Source of the DNA: Tridacna crocea
Taxonomy: Eukaryota > Mollusca > Bivalvia > Cardiida > Cardiidae
Length of the DNA stretch: 64,000 bases
NCBI GenBank assembly: GCA_943736015.1
Contig: OX031061.1
Location: 13,897,290 to 13,961,289 of the forward strand
Reading direction: 5' to 3'
Position numbers and translations under genes: made by a program. The notes beneath the pieces are model-generated. The model saw only the letters and a program-made list of their open reading frames with translations. It was not told where the DNA came from and made no database searches. Of the stretch, positions 1-11,612 are shown piece by piece. Position 1 is the first letter of the stretch. Each line of letters starts with the position of its first letter.

Positions 1-1115
1 GAAACGTGGCTTCAGATCAAATTTCAAACCTTCCATACCGTTTTCACAAAGTATTTATTCAAACTTCATTTTTAGCATTTAAAGATGTGAAAAATGGGTA
101 ACGGGTTAACTCGGTGTTCCTTTGATCTCGGTATCGCACTGCAGGGTGGGTGACCTTTAGAAGAGTTGTAATGTACAGTCTTCTTACAGATTTACAAACA
201 TGTGTCACATTAAACTGACTCTTCTGTATCTTTTGTTTCATATAAATTTACCCGTGTGGTGATCATTAATGGACGGGATTGTGAATTATACACAGGTTAC
301 AGAGGGTTCATTCGTAGTCTCTATATGCTCTTTATTTCAATACGATCTCATAAAATGCATATTTCGTCTGTTCATGATTATTTTTTTTGAAAAGCAATAT
401 CACGAAATATTACTAAATTATGTTAGAATTGATTTCCTCTAGATTTTTTGCTATGTTATTTTCTTTTTAGTTGTGAATTTGTCCAAATTTTAAGGATTTG
501 TGAACGGGACATACAGAATTTGTCACTGAAAAAAATGCTTTAGATAAAAAGAAAATATCCGTTTTATCAAATGTAATGGGTAAATCGTCTATTGCATTGT
601 TTGCGGAAATCTGAAGGCGATGTAATTTGTCCTGCCGATCAACCAAATTCAAAGGAATCCTATACGCGAAATTCAAAATCAGTTCTTTTTAAGTATGTAA
701 AGTGCAAACAAATGACAGGCAAATGGACGGACAGATAAACACACAGACACGAAAGACATATAGAATATTCATAAAATCAATCCCTAAATCAAACTGTGCC
801 TTTAAAATGACAAAATACTTATGAAACACCATTTTTTGTCGATCATACACAGTGACTTAAACGGGAAACAACCAAACTACTGTTCTACAAAGGAAGAGTA
901 TTCGGACAGTACAATTATCCGAATTTCAAATCGCAATAAAAATTGATCTAGGGCCTTAAAATCGGGCACACCCCTTTTTTTCGTTTTAGAAACGTATTGT
1001 TTACATCATATAAAATTTTCACACTTTCGTCCGGCTGGTAAACATTTTTGAGCTAACAGACCGGACTATAAAGGGTAGAAGTCAATCCAAACTCAATTTG
1101 TTGTCTGCAATAGTT
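1..1115. other. No gene recognised
   Basis: AT-rich sequence with frequent stops on both strands. Short frames at 59-241 and 467-676 lack start context, splice signals or recognisable residues. No repeat family of this window is evident. Confidence 0.4.
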
Positions 1116-1346
1116 TTAACTCTTTACCACACAATCCCGACTTTTAACAACCCTGAGATAGAAGCCTTTTGAAAACATTTTTGGGAAAAGGACAAAATGC
1201 TGGTAACCAGCATTTTCTCCTTTTCTCAAAATGTTTTCTACCCTCCCAAAATCAAAAACAGATTTTTGATTCATATTTATTGTGTCATCTGCAAATGCTT
1301 TTCAATTTGGAGTAGTCCAAAATTTTGTTGTTTGGTAAAGGGTTAA
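1116..1346 (+). mobile_element. TTAA-hairpin MITE, family A, full length
   Basis: TTAACTCTTTACCACACAAT at the left and TTTGGTAAAGGGTTAA at the right form the inverted termini. The hairpin GACAAAATGCTGGT-AACCAGCATTTTCTCC lies at about 1190-1235, with several mismatches in its outer arms. Confidence 0.85.
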
Positions 1347-1588
1347 TTAAATATATGGAGTTTTCAAAGATTTTGTAGTTTGTTACAGACTTCAAGAAAC
1401 ATAATTTTGTCTATACTTTACACTAAAGGAACACATTTCTTTGTATTGTATTTATTGTCTTTGATACAGACATTTAACTTTCTGTTTCATGGCATAATAA
1501 TACAAGTTTACTTGTTACAATTTTCTGTAATGGTAATAGATCTAATGCATGTAGATGGGTGCTTTAGAATGAAAAGGTGAAACGGTAT

Positions 1589-1718
1589 GCATTATTATTA
1601 TATACTTTGATATTGTCCTCATTTTATTATTATATACTTTGATATTGACCCCATATTATTATTATATACTTTGATATTGACCCCATATTATTATTATATG
1701 CTTTGATACTGTCCCCAT
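1589..1718 (+). repeat. 32-bp minisatellite, about 4 units
   Basis: Unit TTATTATTATATACTTTGAT followed by ATTGACCCC, repeated at 32-bp spacing with few substitutions; the last unit is the most diverged. Confidence 0.85.
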
Positions 1719-2055
1719 GACTCGTATTTGCATTGACAGTATGCAATTTTTTTCCATATTGCATACTTTGATATTACATAACTTAGAGCTTTCTTCATGT
1801 GCGTTGTGAAGAACGGAACTATTTTAGAACCCGCCATTTCTTTAAAAATCAAAATATTTATGGCCGCCATTGTAAAAAATTTCAGTGTCAGACATAAATT
1901 TTTATGAATTTTTCAAAGCATAGTTCTTATTAAAAACATGATAAATAAATATAATACTTGTTTCACGAACATCACTACATAGGTATGAAAACGTTGTCTA
2001 TGGAACATGTATATCGACAAAAATTTTTAGCAATGGTCTCTATTTTGTTTGTTTA
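1719..2055. other. No feature recognised
   Basis: AT-rich spacer between the minisatellite and the large transposon. Confidence 0.3.
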
Positions 2056-2397
2056 TACCCCCATTCCACTAGGCCGCGATCTGCGGCACTCTGTGCGCTC
2101 ATACAGAGCGCCGTAGATCGCCTCAGATTGCTGCCGGATTGGTGATTATGAGAACACTCCCGTTCAGATAACAACCGGATGGCGCTCCGCTGGCGATCAA
2201 GTAACGACCATTGAGATCCGATAGCGATTGAATTGTACATAGTCACTATCTTCGCTCCGTTAGCGACCCGTGGCTTTGACACACACACCCCCCCCCGCTT
2301 TCGCTCCTAGGGTGGCATACTGTAGTTGACTACAGAATGTTTTGTACCTACACCAGGTGGTTTCCAAATACAAAATGACGATATGATGACTTTGTAC

Positions 2398-2690
2398 GAT
2401 TAAGGCCCCTCTGTGCTTGAGGCATATATGGTATGGACTATTAGAGAAAAAGAATCGGATACAAGGAAGTACAAGCCCCGAGCTTTGCTTCGAATATACC
2501 TCCCTGGTTCATTAACGTGCCTAGTGTAAAGCACTGACACACGCGAGGCTACCTCTGGGTTCCAAACCAGTTCACCTCTAGTTGAGTGGGAAACACAAGG
2601 GTCTCAGAAAGGTCCTGGTTGGGCCGGGTATCGAACCTTGGGCCTCGGGATTGAAAGCCCAGCGTTTTACCGCTGCACTACCGGTCTGAA
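2398..2690 (-). mobile_element. tRNA-derived SINE inside the 2.4-kb transposon
   Basis: On the minus strand the head reads TAGTGCAGCGGTAAAACGCT (A box) and GGTTCGATACCC (B box). The body is shared with 40331-40840 and 56755-57060. This copy has an uninterrupted CATTAACGTGCC site where the 40-kb copy carries a MITE. Confidence 0.8.
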
Positions 2691-2724
2691 AGACAGACAC
2701 TCTGTTATGTAGTCCTCCAAAAGC

Positions 2725-2960
2725 GCGATCGGAGCGCCATCGTATCGCCACTTGATCGTAAGGGAGCGCTATTCTATCGCCTCTTGATCGTAACAGAGCG
2801 CTATCATATCACCACATGATCGTATGGGAGCGCGATCATATCGCCACTTGATCGCAACGGAGCGCTACTGCATCTCTGATGGTCACTATCAGATCACATA
2901 GGAGCGCAATAACTAGGTTGGCGTTACCGATCGCCAAAATCGCCATTGGCGATTAAATCT
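2725..2960. repeat. GATCG/AGCGC-rich subrepeats of the transposon
   Basis: Imperfect units 'GGAGCGC-ATC-TATCGCCACTTGATCG' recur about every 40-42 bp between 2730 and 2880. The same sequence is recognisable in the copy at 56447-57395. Confidence 0.65.
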
Positions 2961-3644
2961 TATTGCTGGCGACTAAAAACAAGGAAAGTGCCGATATTGG
3001 CGATTGTAAAAAATGTGATCAGAGAAAATGGCCGACTGTCAAATTGTTATCAGGTTTGTATATTGAACACTTTCCAAACTGTGAAATCGGCCTACGCCAA
3101 CTTGATTATCATATATACCGGCTATCCTAAGCTCTTAAACCCTTGTATCTCCCTTAACTATCCGATAGACCAAGACCGGATAAGAGTTGCGCTCTGCCAG
3201 TATACCGAGTGCGCCTGTTCTATAAATAGAATACATTCATGAACAATCGCAATTTTTTGGACAGTGTGGTGCTGAATGAATTATGTACATGAAAGTGAAG
3301 TTTTACTTTCGTTTATCGAGTAAATTTGACAGCATCAGTGGCGATTTTTCTCAAATACTTAACCTTTTAAGGTTTGTGTGGCCTTATAAGATTCTTTTCT
3401 AATGAAGTCCCTTTTGTAATAATGAATGCTGGGTCTATATTTCGCCAAATGAGTTATAGATGTAACCTGTTATCTGATAATTTTCGGAGATCGGCATCTT
3501 CAAGAAAGGCAAAGTGTGAAAGGGTATTTCTTAGGTCATTTGCAAGACAAAACAGATATTTTGCATTGCATTTAATCAAAATCATAAATAAATCATAAGT
3601 ATAAATATCTCTAGCAATGCATGAATTAATGACTGGTATGCAGA

Positions 3645-3812
3645 ATTTCAAAGAGCTGTTGAGCTGCCTTTTTAAAGGTAGAAAACATTGTTGGAAAAAG
3701 AAAAAAATGCTGGTTTCCACCATTTTACCTTTTTCCTAGAATTAATAATAGCCTTCTTCCTCAGGATTGTTCAAACTGAGGATATACGATCCCTGGTGTG
3801 GTGAAAGGTTAC
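3645..3812 (-). mobile_element. Degraded TTAA-hairpin MITE fragment
   Basis: GGTAGAAAACATTGTTGG, a damaged hairpin around ATGCTGGTTTCCACCATTTT, and a right arm ending GTGTGGTGAAAGGTTA. The left end is not identifiable. It lies inside the 2.4-kb transposon. Confidence 0.6.
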
Positions 3813-4613
3813 GCCTGATTAAAATATGCATTTTATTTTCTTTTATGGAACTTTTTGATCATTCACCAGCCTATAAGCACAGGAATTTGTAGCTGACTTT
3901 CAATACTTGGCTCTCTCATGTATGTAATGAGACCAAAAGTATTTTAAAAGAACAACGACTTAAATATTATATCAGTGATGCAAAGCTGTAGATCTAGATT
4001 TATATTTACCATACAGGACTCATTGCCATGAAATACTCAGAAATTGACACTAAGTAAAACTTTAAAAGTGATAAGGCTCAGAGACTGATCCCGGGTTTTG
4101 ACGGACAAAACTTTTGGCTACTAAAAATTTTTGGCTGGCACCAACCTAGAATAACCGGCATACTGGAGGAACATTTGCTCTCTTGAGCGATCCGATAGCG
4201 CTCCATTTACGATGTTTACGTTCCAAGTTGCGTTTCGATAGCGATTTAAGCGATTAAGTAGCGATGTGACGGCGTTCTGAACAGAGCGCCACGGATCTTT
4301 GTGCAAGGGAGTAGACTGGTGGCGATCTAGGCGATCTTGGAGATCCGTTAAAGATCTGTTAGCGTGCTTGGCGTTCTTGGCGCTCTGCATGGCGATCTAC
4401 GGCGATCCATCAGAGCACCGTGGATCGCGGCCTAGTGGAATGGGGGTATTACAACCATTAGCAGCAGTGACATTATCAAAAGCCAAAATTGAAAATTCCG
4501 CGAAAGCATGGTATTGTAATAAGACTATTTCTAAAACAACATATCAACAAATTACATGAATATACTGTTAATTCACATGAAAATTATGTAACAATATCAA
4601 AGTATAATATAAT

Positions 4614-4751
4614 TATAGGTTATTGCACTTTTATGAAAATATATTGTGTTGAACTCGTTCATTCGATGTAGTTGCCCTTGCAAGCTTGGGCAACTCTGCT
4701 AAAAGAACTTGTTCAACACAATATATTCCCATACAAGTGCAATAACCTATA
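4614..4751. mobile_element. Foldback element
   Basis: TATAGGTTATTGCACTT.. at the left is mirrored by ..AAGTGCAATAACCTATA at the right; the pairing continues through ATATATTGTGTTGAAC / GTTCAACACAATATAT. About 50-bp arms with a ~35-bp loop. Confidence 0.8.
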
Positions 4752-5294
4752 TTATACGAGCTTTGATGGGTAACCAAGCCGTTGCATGTTACAATATGAT
4801 GAGAAAAATCTTAGATTGTATTTGATCCCAAAAAGGACACAAAACTGACCCTGAATCTTGCCAAAGAAAAACAAGGTCATTGTGTTAACTTCCTGATCTA
4901 ATCCAGCCTTCTATTTAAACAGATAAAAGACATACGTTGAATGTTATCTACATCCAGTAAATACTACAATTAAGTTAGAGGGAAAGAGAGAAAATGACGG
5001 TAATCACCAACAAATGAAATTTTCAAATATTCGTCTCCCCGTCTTGATTGATCAGCCTTTGGACAATCTAATTTGCCGGGATCCATCTCAAGGCTTTCAG
5101 TGTGATTGTCAGTAGATCCATAGGAAGGAATTATTTTCTTAGTGTCTGGAATCTAATTTGTGTAAGAGAAAATGCATTCTGTCCACCTAACATTGGGGAT
5201 GAACAATTAACTTGGTAGTTTTTGTCTTGATGAGATGAGGAGAAAATGAAAAGAAATGAAATATCCCCTGGCCAGCATTGTCTGTGTGGTTTGT
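4752..5294. other. No feature recognised
   Basis: Spacer without repeats or supportable frames. Confidence 0.3.
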
Positions 5295-5507
5295 TTAACT
5301 CCTGAGCAAATGACAAAAGTTTGGACTAGTCCATATTGAAAGCATTTGCAGATGACAAAATTATTGTGACTAAAGAACTGAATTTTTTTTTAGGAAGGCA
5401 AGAAAACATGGTGGGATAAGGAGAAAATGCTCCTTTTCCCACATTGTCTTCAAATGGTTTCTGTTTTAAGGGTCATTAAAAGTCCGGATTATGTGGTAAA
5501 GGGTTAA
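5295..5507 (-). mobile_element. TTAA-hairpin MITE, family A, collapsed hairpin
   Basis: Both TTAA ends are present and the long arm has AGTCCATATTGAAAGCATTT. The hairpin tip is lost: GGAGAAAATGCT runs directly into CCTTTTCCC. Confidence 0.8.
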
Positions 5508-5528
5508 ACTATTATCCTGCTAAACAAG

Positions 5529-5755
5529 TTAACCCTTTACCAAACAATCCCTGGTTTTTATGACCCTGAGATAAGAGCATTCTGAAAACATTGTGGGGAA
5601 AGGAGAAAATGCTGGTAATAAGCATTTTCTCCTTTTCCCACCATGTTTTCTTCACGTGGGAAACAAATTTCAATTTTTGAGTTGGGTTCATTTTGTTGTC
5701 TGCAAGTGCTTTCAATTTGGACCAGTCAAAAGTGTTGTCGTTTGGGAAAGGAATA
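5529..5755 (+). mobile_element. TTAA-hairpin MITE, family A
   Basis: TTAACCCTTTACCAAACAAT left end; hairpin with ATGCTGGTAATAAGCATTTT; right end decayed (GGGAAAGGAATAA). Lies 21 bp after the opposite-orientation copy at 5295. Confidence 0.8.
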
Positions 5756-5836
5756 AATGAAACTTACACGCTGATGATAAAAACCACTCTGTTGCTAACT
5801 CAATCATAGTTTTATGGGAGAAAATATCTCCATATT

Positions 5837-5900
5837 GGACAATGTAGATTCAAGATCAGACTGTATGTTCTGTGCAGTCCGATTTTGATCTACACAGTCC
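5837..5900. mobile_element. GATCAGACTG palindrome, copy 1
   Basis: GGACAATGTAGATTCAAGAT..ATTTTGATCTACACAGTCC pairs end to end around TGTATGTTCTGTGCA. One of about nine ~62-bp palindromes in the window. Confidence 0.7.
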
Positions 5901-6134
5901 ATAAAAGGTCAGAGAGTAGTGCATAGCAGTCTTTGGCTAACCTTATTCCCCATTTGCAATACTTTGACTCCAATAAGAATGGGAGAATTTGTTTAGTAAT
6001 TGTAAACTCAACAGGCAGTCAAGTTATTAGTGCAATAAATTTAGCCCTAAATTCCATGCTAACTGGGATAATATCAATCACCATAAGACTGCATTGAACA
6101 TGTGGCTTCCTTTACAGATGTTTTATGACTACAT

Positions 6135-6314
6135 AATTCTAAATTCCAAGTTTCAACAGTCCTGAAGAAAAAGCTGATGACCAGCACTTTCTCCTCTTCC
6201 TACAATGTTTATTAGCCTTCATGAGGGCAAATCCAACAATTTAATCTACTTTTATTTTATATTTTACAACTTCTTTAGATTTGGAGAAGTCCAAAATTTT
6301 GACGTCTGATTAAC
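6135..6314 (+). mobile_element. Degraded TTAA-hairpin MITE
   Basis: Recognisable pieces: AACAGTCCTGAAGAAAAAGC, GACCAGCACTTTCTCCTCTT, and AGATTTGGAGAAGTCCAAAA near the right end. Confidence 0.6.
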
Positions 6315-6514
6315 AGTTATGGTGGTCTGATGATCATTATCAGTCTAAAAGTGAGGGGGAGAACTATTTTTTACTAATAATTTGTTAAAAAATCAGTTCT
6401 TATTTTAAATTTCAAGACAAACTATCTGATTTTTTCAAAGAATGTCTAGACCAATCAATTTGTTGGTCTTTTAATATAGAACTGGACATGGAGCAGTTCG
6501 TGAATATGGACTGA

Positions 6515-6915
6515 CATCTTCACAAGCCAAGGCTGAGGATTCAACATGCTATTCTACCCTTGGCTGATCGAGCTTGATTTTTACATTCCCCTGATACGCT
6601 TTTTCATTGGATGCAGCCAGCTCTAACTGCAACAAATGAAATCACTCATAGCATTTCATCTTTGATAAAAACAGAACAAGGTTGGTACCTTTTGAATAGA
6701 AGGTAAAAAGGAAACCCATGTGTATGTCTGCTTATCGCTTCATGTGTATTTCTAAGCTGTTTGTAAAACAATATTTCATTGGCTTTTAGAAATATGATGT
6801 AAAGGGGGGTAATAACCAGCATCCAATAGAGGGTGCATCGCAGGAATCTCGAAACCGGGCTCAATCAGCCAAGGTAAGATCCACATAGTGATCATAACCT
6901 TGGCTCGCAAAGATG
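6515..6915. mobile_element. ~400-bp TIR element with 9-bp TSD, copy 1
   Basis: Ends CATCTTCACAAGCCAAGG and CCTTGGCTCGCAAAGATG are inverted. Flanks ATGGACTGA (6506-6514) and ATGGACCGA (6916-6924) agree at 8 of 9 positions. A 9-bp duplication fits Mutator-like elements best. No transposase frame. Confidence 0.75.
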
Positions 6916-6929
6916 ATGGACCGAGCGTC

Positions 6930-7043
6930 TTTATTCACAAACCATTCTTCAGAACGTTCCTCATCTTGTTCCTCAGATTTTTCTAGCTTTGATGTACGGG
7001 TAACACAACTTCTGATTTGTTGAACCATTTGAATCTGCTCGTG
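6930..7043 (+). repeat. Half copy of the GGGTCC..GGACCC palindrome family
   Basis: AAACCATTCTTCAGAACGTT, then TTCCTCAGATTTTTCT and a decayed TTGTTGAACCATTTGAATCT loop; the second half is missing. Confidence 0.5.
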
Positions 7044-7130
7044 TTTAATATTTGGTAAAGTATTAATTGAAAACCAAATATTTTGAAATAGCAGTTTATG
7101 AACATTAGCTTATAGTACAGTCAAAAATCA

Positions 7131-7850
7131 CTAAATCCTGCCTGTTGGAGTGGTAACTGCCAGTTTTCATTCAAACTTGGTGGCAGGCACAATCAGCAGG
7201 CGTCGTTTTTGGAGCTGCTAGGACACCGATGAAGTTCTAAGAAAAAGTTGAAATTCTGTCTGCTACCGGCCAATTTTTTCGATTCTGCTTGTCATCAGGG
7301 TGCCAGCCAGGCACATTTCGAAGTCAGTTGCTAACAAGCGGCAGGCGGGCTGCAGCGTGATTCTCATTTGGTCGTGGGGTTTCAAACTACAGCCAGTGAT
7401 TGGTAGGAACAAACTGCCACTCTCCAGCATCCAGCCTGCTGCTGTTATGCTATTGACATGCCACCATGTGGTTTCAAAATATGTGCCAACGGCAGAGGTG
7501 AGATTAAAAGGCAGCAGGGAGGAAGCTGTTGGTGTTGGAAGGTGCCAGGATGGCGATCTGCCGAGTGCAGACTCCTGGGCCACTGAATATAAATCTGAGG
7601 CCATCCACCATACTTACATACCGGCTCCTTTGTTCGGACCAGGTCTATATTTTTCAGAACGACCCGTTTTAACAATAGAATGCACGAGAGCAGGTCTATC
7701 TCAGCACGTGTACAGGTTGTTCCGTAGATAGAAAACCTGCCCACGTGCTGGAAAGACCTGCTCCCGTGCAAGAAAGACCTGTCCACGTGCAATTGATGGA
7801 TCTTGAGTCGTGCATGCAGACAGGTAGTGAAGGACATTGGTACCCGCGCG
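7131..7850. repeat. CTGCC/GGCAG-rich region, unclassified repeat
   Basis: Recurrent CTGCC, GGCAGG and GCCAGC words, more GC-rich than its surroundings and similar in composition to 9360-9710. Towards 7680-7800, 'GACCTG..CACGTGC' recurs four times. Frames of 113-143 residues exist on both strands here but overlap each other and look like composition artefacts. Confidence 0.4.
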
Positions 7851-8395
7851 ATCGATACTGATTTTTATGAATTTGTAAATAACAGGAAAAATCTTGTAAA
7901 TATATTTCTTTCTGGTATGACAGATTTCAATCTATTTTTATTGGTGACCAACTCAGCAATTCTTTGGTAATTTTTTTGAAAGCGATCATTAAGAAACCTA
8001 TACCCCACTACTTCCAAAATTTGTGGTCACATTAATGCCAACATTTAAAACATTGTAGATAATGTGCCTTATCCTTAGGTTGTTGTTACATACATGTCGT
8101 TCTCTCATATCTGAACCCAACTTATTGTTTTTTTTTTCTAGTTTTCATCGAAGTTAAATAGCAAAAGTGGCAAAAAGTTAATGACAGACGCATGTTTTAA
8201 AACATGTCTACAATATTGTTGTATTTTGGTTCTGATGCACCCTACTTCCTGTGAGACTGACTGTTGATTTGTCCGTATTAGCGCAGTTTAGCCTCAGGAG
8301 CGAAAAAGCCCCTTGTGTTATTTTTCTTATTGTGAGAAAGCAAAGCTGTCATAGGAGCACGGTCCTTCTATGGCTGACCCGGCACAGCTAGCTTT
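7851..8395. other. No feature recognised
   Basis: AT-rich spacer. Confidence 0.3.
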
Positions 8396-8576
8396 AATAA
8401 AGCAATTTGAGGGGCCCCGATCACTCCCATAGTCGAATGATCATGCAGAATCGCTTTGAGACCAGCTGTCTTAGAAGTTCGACCCTAGGTCCCAGGCTTG
8501 AGCCTCTTTGGAAGTGACTTTGTATGACGGTGTAAAATGCCATTCATTCATTCAATCAGTCAATCAATATTGACCT
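8396..8576 (+). repeat. Probable SINE remnant
   Basis: Ends TGACGGTGTAAAATGCCATT followed by CATT/CAAT repeats, as in other SINE or LINE tails here. CCAGGCTTGAGCCTC could be a decayed B-box region, but the head is not clear. Confidence 0.4.
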
Positions 8577-8983
8577 ATGGCCCTACAGAACTGGATGAAT
8601 TAGTGCAAACGGACAAACCGTAGAAATGAAAACACTAGTGTTACCGGCTAAGGCTGAAATCCATGAATATTTCAATCAATTCGAACCTAAACTCAGCAAT
8701 GAACTCACTCGTGCAGCATCAACAAACCTACCCAAGTTAAAAAAAAATAAGCTTGATGCTCACGACGTGTCAGTTTCAAGCCAACGATTCATTAATGTTC
8801 AAGCGAGGAAATAAAATTGATAAATAAATGAAAAAGGAATTGCCAAAAGTTTAAAAACCATAGAATATGCTCTACGCTTCCTTTTGTCATCAAACGTATC
8901 TGTTCTTTTCTCAATGGCCGTAAAGTCGTCTGCTCAATACTGATGGTGGCCGGGTATGTAAGTCAGATATCGACCTCGTACAT

Positions 8984-9098
8984 CGGTCTTTCCGTATAAG
9001 AACGACCAGGGCACGAGCTTCACAAAACACCTCGAGCGCTTCACGCTCTCGGTGTTTCGTGAAGCTCGTGCCCAGGTCGTTCTTATACGGAAAGACCT
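8984..9098. repeat. Near-perfect long palindrome
   Basis: GGTCTTTCCGTATAAGAACG at the left is exactly mirrored at 9078-9097, and GGGCACGAGCTTCAC pairs with GTGAAGCTCGTGCCC. Arms of ~50 bp, loop near 9040; weaker pairing continues to about 8950 and 9135. Confidence 0.85.
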
Positions 9099-9359
9099 CG
9101 TACTCAGTCAATATCCTATACAAAATACCCGTCCCGTCATAGAGATTTTAATAGCACCAGATGACTCAGACACTTACATATCGCTGGGGCTGGGGTTCTG
9201 CTCTCTTGTGCTTTGGGGCTGGTGCCTTGTCCTTCCCATTTTCCGCTGCATATAGGGGGCGGTCTTGTTGGAAGGAAAATTCATCTTGTGGTTGATAATA
9301 ATAATGTACCCTTTGTAGTTACATGAGAGCAATCTACGTGTATATATTCTTGGTAAATC

Positions 9360-9710
9360 AGCCTGCTACCGTCAGATTATCGGGTGAGTGCCAGCCGGTG
9401 GGAGGTAGATCGCCGGGCTGTGTCAGGTGCAAATGGCCAGTGTCCGCCAGGTCGCTGGGAGGTGGCAGGTAAAATCTGATGGCTGTCTGCCTGTCCCCTA
9501 ACTGCCACCGGACGGCATCCTGATGAAGTCAAACACCTCTCGAACTTAAAAAACTGCCTGACGCCGTCTGGAACCCATCAAGCGGCCTTTTACTTGCAGT
9601 TATTTATGACCACTTGCACCATTTTGTAAAAAATCGGCCTCCGGCATGTGATTTTAAGAATCCACTGATGTCTAAAAATCGGCAGGCGGCAGTTTTAAAT
9701 TGTAACCGTA
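9360..9710. repeat. CTGCC/GGCAG-rich region, unclassified repeat
   Basis: Begins CAGCCTGCTACCGTCAGATT and ends ATCGGCAGGCGGCAGTTTT, which are weakly inverted. Compositional sister of 7131-7850. Could be a decayed TIR element. Confidence 0.35.
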
Positions 9711-10064
9711 CTATTAATTACTGTCCAATAATGTATAAAATAATTATCTTCAGCTAAACAGGGATGTTGGCAGATGTGTGTTGATTTAACTATTAATTAA
9801 ATGAGCATACCAACAAAAACAATTTGAAAAAAAAAAAATTGTAAAAGACGGGGAAAACATCTGTGAACAAAGAAGTAACAATTTTTGCTTGTTGTTTTTC
9901 CAACAAAGTTTTGGAAAGCTGTTAGCAATTTAAATAATATTAGCTCAAGGTATTGGATGAGAAAAGAGAACTTTCATTGAGATGTTCGGGTACAATCTGA
10001 TCTCTTGATTGATTGATAAAATGGTGTTTAGTAGAAATTACGTAGAGATGTTCAGACATGACAG

Positions 10065-10264
10065 GGGTCCTGGCATATTCAGCAACCATTCTCAAGAACG
10101 TTCCTAGTCTTATTTTTCAGGATTTTCTGACAGAAATTAACAGAAAATCTGATTGGCTAAACCATTCTGTTTAACCAATCAGATATTCAGTTACTTTCAC
10201 AATGATGAAATTCTGAAGAATAAGACTGAGAATGTCCTTGAGAATGGTTGTTAAATATGGACCC
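10065..10264. mobile_element. GGGTCC..GGACCC palindrome family, copy 1
   Basis: 200-bp imperfect palindrome. ACCATTCTCAAGAACGTTCC pairs with the right end, and the centre is GATTGGCTAAACCA..TTAACCAATCAGAT. Inserted in the 66-bp array. Confidence 0.8.
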
Positions 10265-10708
10265 TGATCTCTTGATTGTTTGATAAAATAGTGTTAAATG
10301 GATCTTACATTGAGATTTTCAGACATGATCTGATCTCTTGATTTGTTGATAAAATGGTGTTTAATGGATCTTACAATGAGATATTCAGACATGATCTGAT
10401 CTCTTGATTTGTTGATAAAATGGTGTTTAATGGATCTTACAATGAGATATTCAGACATGATCTGATCTCTTGATTTGTTGATAAAATGGTGTTTAATGGA
10501 TCTTACATTGAGATGTTCAGATATGATCTGATCACATTATGGTTGATAAAATGGTGTTTAATTGAACTTACAGTGAGATGTTCAGGCATGATCTGATTAC
10601 ATTATGGTTGGTAAGATACATTGAGATGTTCAGACTTGATTTGATACCTTGATAGAGTGATTAAATGGTGTTTAATAGAAATTATATGGACATGTTCAGA
10701 CATGATCT

Positions 10709-10892
10709 GGGTCCATATTCACCAGCCATTCTCAAGAGCGTTCTTAGTCTTATTCTTCAGGATTTTCTGACAGTGAAAGTAACAGAAAATCTGATGGCTA
10801 AACCATTGAGATGTTCTGTTACTTTTATAAAGATGAAATTCTGAAGAATAAAACTAAGAATGTTCTTGAGAATAGTTTGTGAATACAGACCC
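10709..10892. mobile_element. GGGTCC..GGACCC palindrome family, copy 2
   Basis: Same family as 10065; the centre is partly deleted (GATGGCTAAACCATTGAGAT). Inserted in the 66-bp array. Confidence 0.8.
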
Positions 10893-11051
10893 AGATCTCT
10901 TGATTGATTGGAAAAAATGGTGTTTAATAGAACTTATGTTTAGACATGATCTGGTCTCATGATTGGTTGATTGAATAAATGGTGTGTAATAGAAATTACA
11001 TTGAGATGTTCAGACATGATCTGATTTATTGATTGGTTAATAAGATGGTGT

Positions 11052-11280
11052 TTAACCTTTTCCAAAACATCAAATTTTGGACCAGACCAAAGTAAAAGCA
11101 TTTTGCAGATGACAAATTAATAGTAGCTAAAAAGATGCTTTTTCTATATGATAGGGTAAAAAACATTGTGGGAAATGGAGAAAATGCTGGTAACCAGCAT
11201 TTCCTCCTTTTCCCACAATGTTTTCAAAAGGCTTCTATTCCTTACCTGTAAAAACCAGGGATTGTTTGGGAAAGGGTTAA
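11052..11280 (-). mobile_element. TTAA-hairpin MITE, full length, in the 66-bp array
   Basis: 229 bp. Hairpin tip ATGCTGGTAACCAGCAT with GTTTGGGAAAGGGTTAA terminus. It splits an array unit at GTGTTTAATAGAAATT, leaving TTAA on both sides: a direct view of the target duplication. Confidence 0.92.
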
Positions 11281-11298
11281 TAGAAATTACATTGAGAT

Positions 11299-11612
11299 GT
11301 CATGGGCGGATCCAGAGGGGGGGATCGGGGGTCCGGACCCCCCCTGGAATTTAGGCAAAAATGTGGTTATCAGATTCGTGAAATGGTACCGCTTTGATAC
11401 TGCACAGCATTTATGTAAAAAACAAGTCATAAATTTAAAAAAAAAGGGTCCAAATGTGGAAACCTCCTCCTCATGGTTAGAACTGGAAACATTGACTTTT
11501 CTTGTAAACCGCTTACATCCACTGAAATCCGGAAATCAAATTATCATATCATAAGACGAGTGCATTTTCGGTGGGACCCCCTCTGAGAAAGATATCTGGA
11601 TCCGCGCGTGGA
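11299..11612. mobile_element. GC-rich-ended TIR element in the 66-bp array
   Basis: Ends CATGGGCGGATCCAGA and TCTGGATCCGCGCGTG are inverted over GCGGATCCAGA. GATGT, part of the array unit, flanks both sides. Superfamily not assigned. Confidence 0.6.

Larger units (their letters stand above)
2056..4448. mobile_element. 2.4-kb Harbinger-like non-autonomous transposon with TTA TSD
   Basis: The left end TACCCCCATTCCACTAGGCC and the right end CCTAGTGGAATGGGGGTA are inverted and continue as GCGATC-rich sequence. TTA (2053-2055 and 4449-4451) flanks both sides, matching the 3-bp TWA target known for PIF/Harbinger elements. The interior is rich in GATCG/AGCGCT sub-repeats (e.g. 2725-2900, 4160-4400), contains a SINE (2398-2690) and an old TTAA MITE (about 3645-3812), and has no transposase-length frame. 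Classification rests on TSD and TIR only. Confidence 0.7.

Noticed and set aside
7263-7837. Overlapping frames of 113-143 residues on both strands
   Set aside because: They overlap one another in a CTGCC/GGCAG-rich repeat region, show no recognisable residues and no splice context; composition explains the absence of stops.
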